Assembly: GCA_009761415.1 (NCBI GenBank)
Contig: QUOL01000011.1
Coordinates: 992,001 to 1,056,000 of the forward strand
DNA: 64,000 bases
Reading direction: 5' to 3'
Source: Sarcomyxa edulis
Lineage: Eukaryota > Basidiomycota > Agaricomycetes > Agaricales > Mycenaceae
In this document: piece by piece, positions 1 to 11,258 of the stretch
Position numbering within the stretch: position 1 is the first letter of the stretch
Layout: the number at the start of each line of letters is the position of its first letter
Notes under the pieces: generated by a model
Seen by the model: only the letters and a program-made list of their open reading frames with translations
What the model was told of the DNA's origin: nothing
The model's database searches: none
Made by a program: the position numbers and the translations under genes

Positions 1-1826
1 ACCGAGTTTCGACCTGTTATGTTTTTCGACTGCTAGGGCTTTCTGTCTACTGGAGGTTGGGAAAATGCGGTCATCTCACACGTTCCTCCTATCTAGCATA
101 CTTACGCCGGTACGTCCATCCGATTACAATCAGGCCTCAATCTTACCACCGTTTGGACTTTGCATCATTTATTGTAGAGCGCCAGCAGAATTAGTGGTCA
201 TTGATTTCTTATTCGAAGAGAGACGCATCAATACTAAAGGGCGCTGTTGTCATGTCATGCGTGATGATTCTAGTCAGTGATTGTGCGCTTATAACGATTG
301 TAAGGATTATTGATGCTCATTATATGTGTGGCACCTCTCAAAATCGCTAGGTTCCTTAATTACTATGACATGCGCTGACTGTCGGCGGATTTGAGCTCTA
401 AGGCCCCGTTTCATGCGGGAAATTTTGTTGCAGCTCTCAGAAGTTCATCGACACTTCATGCATTTTTTTACGATGCCGTGAGCATGTCCTAGCTATCTAT
501 TCTTCTATCTGATGCTCAAGCCACCTCTACTACACGGGGTAATCAGGATCATGGGTGGCGCAGCCTATAGAATCCCCCTCAAGAGCATGCCAATAGATAC
601 TGCGGCTCGTGCCTACATGATAGGATAGCCATCCAAATTGAATTTGCAAGGTGTAGCTGTCGCAGCGGGTTCACCGCAATATCTGAGCAAGAATCACCGG
701 TATTGCTCTGCATGCGTATATATGTCCCTACTTTGACATTGTTACAGTATAGAGCAAGGCACATGGCTACCAAATCCGGGAAGAGCTCGGGCTCTAATTT
801 AGAAGGTTTTCCCTCATTCCATGTCTATTTTCGAAGCTAATAATAAAGCGACGGTTCCTTCCCAGCGGATCTTTCGGTCCCGACGATCCTTCCTTGTGAT
901 TCCGCCCGCTTCTATGAGCTCCCACGTAGATCTGCACGGAGTTTGCGATCTACCTTTCGGAAATCTAACGCGTGCGACGGTACGTTTTTGAAACCCTCCA
1001 GAGAACGCGCCTTTTTTCTCTGAGTCAATGAGTCTTACCACCGGGAGAACAAAACCTCCAACGGGGTTTAGACGAAGAGTTCTCCACAGAACCGGCCAAT
1101 CAGGCGAAGTGACCCAAAACGATGACTATCTGAGCAACGTGTTGATCTACAAAACCTATCAGGCCCGAAAGTACTACATAACTCGCCCGGGTTTCTTCCG
1201 AAAGCCGAGTACTAAGTGTTACTCATTAACAGCTTGTGCACGTACAAGGAGATATCACAATTTTGATGTTTGATTCATACTTCTTCAGGCTTCGTATTCG
1301 CCGCCATCTAATAAGCTCAAGGGCAGTTCAGTAATTGCGAACAGTCAACGAGAGATCATGGATTTACTAGACATATTCTGTTTCGGGTGTGCGATTTCAT
1401 GGAGTTCCTCGACTGATGAACACTCGTCCACTTTCAATACCACTACAGGATTGAACATTGAACGTTGAACTCCTAATGGTTAGTACAGCCGACGGCGTCT
1501 GTTTGATACTATTGATTTTCGAAGTTATTGGCGCCGCTGTCACATTTCAATGATTCTATCATGTAAGCTCCGGTCTTGATCCAACGTTCAGACTCAGACC
1601 GACTGCCACAGGACAGCCAGTGCAAGTTTCGAGCTGAAGAGCAACAATTACTAGGAGACTGTTTCGCTTTCAATTGAAGATTCCTCCGTCCTAAAGTACT
1701 ACATGAAGAGATGATAGATGGTAAGCCTTCCAATTCAATGAAAAATATAGCCAATCAAAGAAATACTTGAGAGATACCGGGTAATCGCAAGGTAATACAG
1801 TCTTGGAGCCTATCTGCGAGGCCGTA
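1..1826. other. no supported gene
   Basis: I see no convincing coding region here. Short open frames occur on both strands but lack family motifs and consistent splice signals. One minus-strand frame (1509-1754) follows a possible donor at the 3' end of the coiled-coil gene (GTACGA near 1840), so it could be a last exon of that gene. The sequence gives no motif to decide this. Confidence 0.4.
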
Positions 1827-3553
1827 TCACAAATTCGTACCTGTGGCGACCTCTCGAAGTCGTTTATTTTCTTCCCATATCCTCTGATTTTCCTCGCCTA
1901 GTCTCGAGGCCTCTGCCCTGAGTCTTCGATTATCATCTTTGAGGACGGCCGCTTCATTTTCGGGTATCTGCACTCGTAGATTTTCGATCTCGGCAGCAAG
2001 CGCAGCCTTCTCCCGTTCGAAGCGACCAGTTTCCTCCTTTAATTGCTCTTGTCCTTCTCGAAGTTTATGGCGAACATCGTTGATCATCTCGTGCAGTTGA
2101 CTAATTTCTCGTTCCCCATCAGCTTTGGCATCACGGAAGGCGTGCGAGCTCTCTCTCAGCTCATTCTCCTTTCGATATAGCTCTTCCACTTCTCTTTCTT
2201 TCTCCTGGAGGCGTAGTCCTGTTGCATTTGTTTCGCTCTTCGCATCGGCCAATTCGTGTTGAATGGTGCTTAGGTCGTCCTGTAATTTCGAGGTGGCGGG
2301 TTTATAACGGTGTGTTTTCTCGTGCAACTCGGTCTCCATCCGCTCAAGTGCTTCCTGAAGCAGTGCAAGATTAGCCTCGGCAATTTCCTTCCTAGACTGC
2401 ATGGCGTCTACGCTACGCTCGGACTCCCTCAGTTTCTCCGATATGGCCGCTATCTCTCTCGTCTTATCGCCCAGGTCCTTCGTGAGATGCTCGAGTCTTG
2501 CACGGAGGCTACAGTTCTCATCGTCGAGTTTCAGAGCCTTCGCCTGACAAAGAGTTAGCTCGCCCAATGACACAGACTGAACCTTCTCTATCACATCCTC
2601 TTTCTCCTTAGCCACGGCTGTCACCTGCGCGTCCAATCGGGCGATCCATGCTTCCATGAGCTCTTTGTTGTGACGAAGCCTTTGAGCCTCCTGCTCATTG
2701 AGCCTCGCGGACGCGTTGGATTCTTCGAGGCTGTCCTTCAGGACCTCATTTTCATGGCGGAGCTCCTGAAGCTGCTGTTGGTACCTCGCCTTCTCTCGTC
2801 CCTCGGCAGTGTCCCTCTCCCGAGCATGTCCCTCCAAACTCCGCACCTTTTCTTCGAACTGTCTGATCCTTTGATCGTCCTCGATTTTTTCTCGGTCGCC
2901 GCCACCCGATTCCCCCTTTCTCTTCTGCCGCTGCTCACTTAGTTGAGTCTTCAAAGATTTCAACCTCACCCTCATTATCTCGGTCTCTTTCTGCGCCCGG
3001 AGTTTTTCCGTGATAATCCAGTCCATATCTCTCTTGAAGCTTGCATCTAGCTTCGACAACGCGTCAAAGAGGAAGCTGTTATCGTCTCGAAGTCGTTGGA
3101 CGTCGGCCCTGAGACTTTGCTTCTCTTCGTCAGCTTCTCCGATTTCAGTACTCGGTAGTTCGAGCGGATGGGATGGTGCGTCCTCGTCAGCAGGTTTTGC
3201 AGCCATTGCAATAGGTTTGATAGAACCGTAGATAATGGGCACGTCGCTCGACGAACTCCCCCGTCTCTTTTTCGGAACTCGGTCCACGTCGTTCTCGTTA
3301 GATACAGAACTAGCCGCTTCAGACGAGGAACCTTCTACTTTCCGTTTCTTTGGGTTCACGTTAGTCTCGTTCAGAATTACGGGAGATCCAAAGTGCAGAA
3401 TGGGGGGTCCATTATATTCTAGAGCTTGATAATAAGTAACATAAATTTACCTGTTGGATTTCTATTCAGATTGAAAGACCGATGTAGCTAGAGTACCTTA
3501 CTTGAGTCAACTGGATCCTCTGAGGCTTCGAGTTCGGACGTTTTTGAAGCCAT
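1827..3553 (-). CDS. nuclear long coiled-coil protein
   Basis: Two exons are visible. Exon 1 runs 3553-3502 from an ATG and encodes MASKTSELEASEDPVDS. A GTAAGG...TAG intron spans 3501-3419, and exon 2 runs 3418-1827. The long open frame begins with GTG at 3359, so the real start must lie upstream, and the spliced ATG keeps the phase. The protein is about 550 residues. Its N-terminus is Ser/Lys-rich with two basic clusters (PKKRKVEG and VPKKRRG) that look like nuclear localisation signals. From there almost to the end it is a heptad-rich charged coiled coil (E/K/R/L/Q), with only a short Gly/Ser break after QRQKRKGESGGG. It has no catalytic motif. A structural or scaffold role in the nucleus is inference from coil and NLS only. 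The 3' end could continue through a possible donor near 1840. Confidence 0.72.
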
Positions 3554-6500
3554 AAAGCCTATTCTTCAAGTGAGGCTCCTCTACCCCTGGTATATAGGTG
3601 TGGGTATCCGAGAAGCCTTGAGAGATAGGGCGATTGGAAGGGCCAAACCAGAAAGTTAGGGAAACAGAAGGAAAGATGATGGCAGTCGCGGTCGGATTCA
3701 GAGGGCCGGCAAAACCCGAAGACCTTCAAGCTTCAAGCGTCCTTCACTGTCCTTCATCTCAAACGACGAATTTCAGGCGATCCACCCCGTGGTCAGTACG
3801 TCGAATAGCCTTCGAAAATGTGCAGAAGATATGGTATGTCTTTAGCTGGAATTGACTGATTTTCACCTCCGGGATTCTATCAGGTGCTAGGCTACGTGCT
3901 TGAATTGTACCCATAGATCTTCACGGGTTACAAAATACCTCTGGATCGTGGGGTTGGCCAAAGATCATCGCCTACAAGAAGACTCCGTAGTACGTTAGAG
4001 ATCTCATCTGCAGGTTCGTCCTCTCATCTCCAAGTAGTGTGAGCATATTGTCGTGTGGAGATATAGCGTCGTCCGCTGTCGTCCGACTTTTTAGCCAAGA
4101 AGAGGAATCTCTACAGAAACTGTGCAGTATCTCGGAGCAAGGCTGACCTCATATCCTAGCGATTACATAGCATCGCTCGAGTTGCTGTTTGTCCTCGGTT
4201 GCCTCCAGAATGCTATCGATACACATTAATACATATTTTCCAGGCATGTCTCTGTCTTTTGATGTCCTTATGACCTTTTCTCTGATATATTTTGCTTCTA
4301 GGCTTGGACTTGAAAAGGCCCATCTTTCTCTCTCTCGGTGATGCAGGCCTCAGGGCTTGACCGTCGCACTTCTGCGACTCTCTGCCTGGTTTCTCAAATC
4401 GTATGAAACCACGGCCTCGGTGAGGAGATGCAGTCGTCTCGAGTCCTTAGCTCCGTAAGTTGGGTTCATTCTAGAAATTATGTCGGCTAGTGATTCGAAA
4501 CTCCTTCAAGGTCCACCCGGAAACTGTCTATAAGCGCTATACGCTCTAGCTGCCGTATGGTTATTACACGTTTAACGAAATATCTCGGCGCGCTCCTGTA
4601 CGACAACTATTGGCCTCCAATAAAGTAGGCCCCTCGTTTCTAGCTATTTTCATTTATTCAATAGTCAGTATCCTTCTGATTAGTCCAATGATATACTCTT
4701 ATTAGACTGCCCCATTCTTCACGATCGACCTGAGATCGCCGCCCTTCGCAATTCTGCCTCAGGGGAAATGACCACATGCCACGAAGTTTATGGGGTCCCG
4801 AGTCCACACCCATACACTTCGTAACTCTATTGGCCTTAGTGAAGATAGACGCCCCATATGTATGAATCTTCCATCAAAAAATCGACGTCTACACCTCGGG
4901 AGCGTCCCGGCCCTAATTACTGGTATGTCCTCCTTTCTCGCCTCGATGCGTATCGTATTCTATGGTCGTTATCTCAAGCTTGTCGCGGTCATCTCAGAGA
5001 ATCCTCCATATCGAGAACAGCACCAATCTCCTTGTGGAAGGGCCACCTCTACTCCGCATCGTACCCATGAAGTGATATCGTAAGCTCTATCACAGATGAT
5101 ATCATCAGGGCCTCAGAGACTCAGATGGCATCCTTTATCGCCTAACATTGCGAACTTATTATAGCTACTTCCCTATGGGCCACACGAATCTAGGATTAAG
5201 TTGCTATGGCTTTCCGCGGAGGGGATTGCAAATTAGGTGCATAACTAGTTTACTCGATATCTGTGTATGTTTGCGTACTTATCGACTAACTAGGTCTCTC
5301 GTTTTGTAATCTGCGGAATCTGTACGGCGACCCTCAGCACCAGCAGAGCTGTTCTCTTCCGAAGTTCCGATCCTCTCCTTCCGTGTACGGCAGCATTGAA
5401 CGCTCATAGATAACATCGTACGTTTTGACGGTTACATGTTACAGTGTATACTGACTGAGATAGGAGTGATATAGCGACTGAAACTGACTAGTGGTCTATG
5501 ATGTGACGCGTATGTCCGATAATACGCATGAGTTGGCCAAAAAGAGCGATGTGAAGACATAATATCTACAGGAGATGTACAGGTCTACCCCATCGTAAGA
5601 ATGGCGCGAACCTCGATATGGTATGCCGCTATCCAACAAAGGTTTATGTCCGTGGAGCCCGTTGTCGCTCTGCCCAGCAGGGACGTAACCACGATCACCC
5701 ATCGACCTTTCACACTCTTCCGTTGAATGACTTGGGATCGCCCTCCTGATTGATTGGTAGCGAAAACGGACATCAGCCCAACCTGAGACCGACTCGAACA
5801 AAAAATGATTCTTACATGTCCCGGTATCTGTCGATCGATTTCTTCGTGGTGTTTGGATTGTGCGGAGATCTGGACGGCGAGTACACCGGGAGCAACTGGT
5901 GTCATCACGGCGGCCTGAGGATCACGGTGACTCAATGACGTTGAACTTCGATGATCTGAGAAGAAAGGGCGAGATTCGGGGGACTTCGAGAATAGGAATG
6001 AGGTTCTCATGGGTATATTCGGCCATGATGGTATAGGCTCACTCAGAGTCTCGAATTTTACCGACTTGCATTATACACAGAAAACCTACGCGGTTCATTA
6101 AATCAATAAAAGTCTCTCATCCATCTCAAGTTCTCTGCTATTGAGCTACCAGTCGATAACTATCTCTTGGAAGTACATCGAAACGCCATCTCTGCTGATA
6201 AGCTGCCGGCGAGAGGGAGCATCGGTTCTCCCTGCTCGTATACTCCATTAACAAGGCGTTGTATCTCAATGATGCTTGATATAGGAAATGTGACAATGGT
6301 CCTCGATGTACCTGAGGAGGAGAGATTTGGCTCGTAATAACAGTACGTCTATTGAGATATCTGAGGTCTGGGATCGTACGGACACTGATATAGATGGTTT
6401 GTATAATACTGAAGCGTTTTTATTGACCAGAGACATGGAAGCAACGTGCCACCGCTCTTATCATCTGATGCCACCAGCTCCAAATACTTCGCAGAGCCTT

Positions 6501-7171
6501 GCGGTATCAAGGTTGCACTCCCACCAGTCCGGGAGGTCGTCTGGTATGGCGTAAATGGGCTGGCCTTATAAGCTTAATGCATTGACCGTTGAGATGTTTC
6601 AGAAATATCAGACATGATTATGGTTTGCCATGATCCATCCGCAAGGTCGCCGTACGCCTTTTCCAAATCGCTTGCTCATAAGCCACTTGGTAACCAGTTT
6701 TCATGATTCAACCATTCAATAAAACAGCTCGCCTGTGGCACGAATTGTCTGGGATCGCATGACGCTAAAATTTCGGATCCCTCATTCCGCTTCTAGTCTT
6801 CTGGTCAGTCGTTCACTCTTTACTACGTTTAGCATGCCGCTTTTTTTGTCTTCAGTGAGGGCGTGCGAGGAGGTACGTTATGATAGAGATATATATTGTT
6901 CTGTGGTTTCTCAATATCCCTCTCGTTGTCGGAAGATCACGTCTTCAGAATCCAATGAGAGAGCGCACTAATGATCAACATTGTAGATAACCGCAACATA
7001 TGCGCCACTATTTTCGGTAATGTCTCTCGAGCGCCTGAATTTTTGACTCGTCGACTAACGCGAGGCTATATCATAATTCGGAGCGTTCGATGGAAGCAGC
7101 TCGTGAGGATCTAGCCGCAGGTGTATCGTGCCCTGTCTTCAAAGCCAAAATTGAGTAGACAATTAATTGTA
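3554..7171. other. long region without a supported gene
   Basis: About 3.6 kb without a recognisable gene. A minus-strand frame at 5585-6010 and a plus-strand frame at 6306-6554 are the longest stretches, but neither shows a family motif or splice-linked continuation. The region may hold decayed coding sequence or regulatory DNA of the two flanking minus-strand genes. Confidence 0.35.
3590..3598 (-). promoter_or_regulatory. TATA-like element of the coiled-coil gene
   Basis: On the minus strand CCTATATACC lies about 38 bp upstream of the proposed ATG at 3553. The position suits a core promoter with a short leader. There is no experimental support. Confidence 0.3.
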
Positions 7172-10100
7172 TTAGATATGTTGACATACCGTTGATGTGC
7201 TATTCGCCCATGATTCGGGCTGCGTACTCATCTCGAAGACCACAGTCCCTCCCTGAGCAATGTCGGAGTGATGAATGATCGGGACCTGTACAGGTGCCGA
7301 GTTCACAATCAAGGACCTCACGTAGATACCCTCAGATTCTCCTGATGCAGATATGACCAATGGTCTCGCTGAGCCCGGTATGTCAATAGTGACTTTATCG
7401 AAGAACGGCCTAAAGGATAGGTAGTGATTGTAGCATGACTGTCAGACGTCAAGGGCTCATATAGCTATAAACGCACGTTCCGACGACATAGTCTCCAGAT
7501 ATCGGATCTACGGGGTAGAAGCCTAGAGCACTGAAAAGATACCATGCGCTCATCTGGCCGCAGTCTTCATTCTAGGAAGGTATATGGTTCAGCGACCTGC
7601 ATCAAACCGAATGGGTATAGATATACTTACACCCGACAAACCATTGACGCTGGAATTGTAATTTTCCCGAGCAATTTCCCGCACTCGTTCTTGCGTTTTC
7701 GATGCTGCACCCGCTAGAGCATAGAGATATGGTATGTGGTGCGAGGGCTACAAAGTATTTGTCAATGAAACTCAAGGGATATAAATCGAGACAATCTGAA
7801 TTACCTCGTTCGTATGGTCATTATGACCTGCAGATAAAATTGTCAGACAAGTTATCCATCAAGAAACATCATAGATAAGCCTTGCCTCCATTGAAATGAT
7901 CTTCCAGGCTCTGCACAAAACTGGCATTACCCCCTCTCTTCTCAATCAAGGCGGGAACATTTTGAACTACATCAAACGAATACGTCCATTTATCACCCTC
8001 AGTCCATCCGGCATCTTCTCCTGCCCACGATCCATTGGTGTTCTTGGCTTCCATGAATCCAGTTTCTGTGTTGAAGATGGTAAATGGGTTCTCAGTTCCG
8101 CGTTTGCGGAAGTGCTCAGCGGAAGTCGAGGATTTGTTGAGTGCCGTCGTGAGGACTGACAGGGCATAGTCATCATCTATTCGAAGATGTGAGTACAGAT
8201 CGCTTGAGGGAGTGAAAGATACGTACACGAATAGTCGAGAGTTCGTGAGGCTGACTCGGAGTGGATATCGTCTGCGACCCAACCAGATTCTGCATAGACC
8301 GATGACAAACCCGCGCGAACTTCATAATCGACGTTCTATATCTGAATGAGATGAAGCAAAGGGTGGCAAGATCTCGCATTATAGTACCTCTTCGCGATCA
8401 AAATATCTAATGCGCATTTCTGAGCTCGTCTCCCGTTAAGAAACAGAAATATGGATACATACGAGACTGTCAAATCATCTTTGGGAGGAACGGTTGCATC
8501 TTTATAGACGGCCTCATATGCAGTCTCTAGATCGAACCCGGTGACACCTTTGACGACGGCTTCTGCGATGAGAGAATCTGCATGAGTGGCAACCTAGTTG
8601 AAACTAAATATGACGCTCAATATATATTTGCGTGAGGAGTCACCATGATGTTTGTTTCTAGAATGTTTCTCTTAATACCAGATATCTAGAGAGAGCGCTT
8701 AGGCTTACCGATGATGTTCTTCCACATAGGTAGCCAGCCTCCCTTGAAGCGCAGTGCGTCAGAAGCCCAATGGCAGTCTAGGAAAAGAATGACGCTGACC
8801 TCCTTGTAGTCTTGCAACATGCTCGTGATCATCCCCGGAACGCGTTCAGGCGCGAAAAGAATCAGCCAGGCCCATTCTGCCCGGTAGGTGTCCTGAAGAC
8901 CCAAAAAAGATTAGGAGTGAACAGCTCGAAGATTGTACATGAGCCTACCCAGATAGAATAGCCCGTATATGAGTCGCCTGAATGTACCTGGTCGTCGTAG
9001 CCGGAGTAATATTTCCCATCCTCGCTTTGCTCGTAGGGATACTATATACACATCAGCAAAAAATGAACACAGTGATAGAGAGAAACGGCATTACCTGAAG
9101 TGTATGAAAAAATCCGCTGTAGAAGATCAGTTTTTCATCCTCACTCGCGCCGTCCAATTGTATTCTATCCAACTTCTCCGCCCATTGTGTCCTAACGCTC
9201 CTCGCTGTATCTTCCAAACTCACGCCATCTGCGATCTCCGTATCCAGATTCTTCCTAGCCTGATCAACAGAGATGAACGACACCCCAATTCTCACCCCGA
9301 CCTGCACTTCACCCTCGAATCTCGCGTATCCTGATATCATCGTCCCATTCAAATCTCGATTTCCTTCGTTCACTGTCCCATTCTGCGCGGTACCCCACCC
9401 TGTGAATGGCTTATCAAATCGTGCACAGAAATAGCCGCTGAATCCTGTAGCAGGAGTAGAAATCGGGCCAATGATAAAGTCCTGACGTTCGGGATTGCTT
9501 CCTGTGATTTCGCGTCGGGATGGGTCGATGGATATGGTGCCAAAGGGCGATGTTGTATTGGAGGGATTGTCTGAACCGATGATAGAAGCTCTCGTGGCTT
9601 CGAGAAGAACGTACGGAGCGCTCGTCTCGATAAACGTGAATCGGAGGTGTCCAACACGAGACGCTGGTGACTCACATCTCAATAAGATATGAGATAGATG
9701 TACAACAAGAACTCACTTGCAGTTTGCTCCGCCAGAATTTTGCCTTCTCCCTGTGCTTTCAGCTCGGCGCTATAGTAGCTGGCGCTAACCAGCTCATCGT
9801 CGTGAGTGAAGTTCATACCTCTCTCTTCGAAAACGTCTCTTATGGATGTCCCTGTTCCGGGAACTACCACTACTTGACCACTCTCTCCCATCCATATTGC
9901 AGGTTGATGTGTCCCTTGAAAGCCATGAATCGCTGTGTCGGTATAGTTGTATGGGGTAACTGAGACATAATTTTGGCGCGTCTGTGCGACCCAACGTGTC
10001 ATTGCAAAAGGTGGAGCTGTAGAGGGTATCATTCCCCCCGATCCATTAGGTGAATCACCACCGTTTCCGATAAGTCTAAAGGGTACAAAGACAAGTCTGT

Positions 10101-10254
10101 CGGTAAGCAGCCACTTTGGATGAAAATACGCGACTCACGGGTCAACATGGTCCACAGTATCACTCTTGGGCTGCCTGAATGATTCTGGAATGGTTTTGGC
10201 TGCAGTGCTTGCGATCAAAAGGCATATTAGTTGTGCAAGATGGAGAGGAAACAT
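7172..10254 (-). CDS. GH92 family alpha-1,2-mannosidase, secreted
   Basis: Exo-acting mannosidase of glycoside hydrolase family 92, expected to trim alpha-linked mannose from N-glycans or cell-wall mannan outside the cell. Conserved blocks appear in family order: GMIPSTAPPFAMTRW, GFQGTHQPAIWMGESG, SGFFHTLQ, YYSGYDDQVHSGDSYTGYS, GGWLPMWKNI, ETNIMVATHADSLIAEA, DDIHSESASRTLDYSYDDYA, HNDHTNE, PSHHIPYLYALAGAA and GNEDCGQMSAWYLFSALG. The start at 10254 gives a hydrophobic signal peptide (MFPLHLAQLICLLIASTAA). My 15 exons are 10139-10254, 9717-10075, 9095-9663, 8949-9041, 8800-8892, 8709-8742, 8644-8657, 8463-8593, 8388-8406, 8227-8335, 7886-8176, 7805-7827, 7631-7747, 7477-7571 and 7172-7409. They sum to 2301 nt, giving 766 residues, a normal family length. 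Three exons are only 14, 19 and 23 nt, and intron 7884/7885 begins with GC. The gene is transcribed divergently from a GH3 beta-glucosidase. A further small 3' exon after GTATGT near 7185 cannot be excluded. Confidence 0.92.
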
Positions 10255-11258
10255 GTGCGGGAAGTCTTGCAGGCTCCTAGAACATCCGGAGCTTTCGTTT
10301 TTTTGACAAAGGGAATCGGATCCTCTAGTTAACGAAGTAGAAGTGCTCTGTAGTTTGAGTCCCCAGAGAATATAAGTAGAGCTCGACCTTTGGGGGCCAG
10401 ACGAAGTCAGAAAGAGGGATGATCGAGCAGAAATTTGTTTGAGTCGACGTCGCTTTCTTCACTTCGACCATCATGCACATCTGGCAATTCTACTTTTTTT
10501 CTAGCCTACTCTATCCAATCCGATCTATATAGATAGTACATCGCCATATCCGGATCCAATGGCCTTGTCGAGTGATTTAACAAGCTATCTGTCGTGATTG
10601 CCACACGGTACCGACTTGGGTACTCTCGCAGACCACTACGCATGTCATGGATTGATATGTGCTGGAATACCTCTTCAGATATCTTTGACAAAACTCAGCA
10701 GCTGTAGATCTCCTTCAATATCTGTCCTTGGAATTGAAGTGCCTCGTTTGTCGGTGACCTATCTCAATTCAGAACCACATGCCACTTGCATTACCTCTTG
10801 AGAGGTAACTTTACGCTAACGTATGATGGTGCCCTCATTCCTACGCCTGCCGGGAGATCGACTGGGTAAGAGACGTTCCCTTCTCTTGCTCCTACCAGTT
10901 CTATCATTGATGTTTTGGTCCCCATCCAATCCTGCTAGAATTTGAATATCTGCGTGCAGACTCGTATATCGAATGAATTCACAGCGGACTGAGCGGCCCC
11001 TTCAAGGAGCGTGCCGGATAAATTTCGGTTCTCCGTAGGCGGACCGCCTTCGAGTCGATGCAGGCCGTTAATGTCTCTCGTGGTCGTCGGTCACCTGTTT
11101 GCGTTCCTCCCGCTTTTCGTAAGACCAAGAAGTGCCAGACATCGAGATAATTGATTGCCACCTATCACCGCTTCACATTCTGCCGAAATTGCGGTATAAA
11201 ACCGCGCTTTGATCTTGATCTTCCGACTTGTTTTCCCCCTTCTTCAGAGGTCATTCCG
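10255..11258. promoter_or_regulatory. divergent promoter region between two secreted glycosidase genes
   Basis: This 1-kb gap separates the start codons of the GH92 mannosidase (minus) and the GH3 beta-glucosidase (plus), so it must hold both promoters. The GH3 side has a clear TATA box at 11195. The GH92 side has an AT-rich TTATATTC on the minus strand near 10370. Short open frames here look incidental. Confidence 0.5.
11191..11205 (+). promoter_or_regulatory. TATA box inside a short palindrome (GH3 promoter)
   Basis: GCGGTATAAAACCGC places TATAAAA between perfect inverted 5-bp arms GCGGT/ACCGC, 58 bp upstream of the GH3 ATG. This is a normal TATA distance for a fungal gene with a short leader. 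Confidence 0.55.

Noticed and set aside
3634..3855. Possible plus-strand gene upstream of the coiled-coil gene
   Set aside because: It has no motif, a short frame and no matching splice-linked exons.
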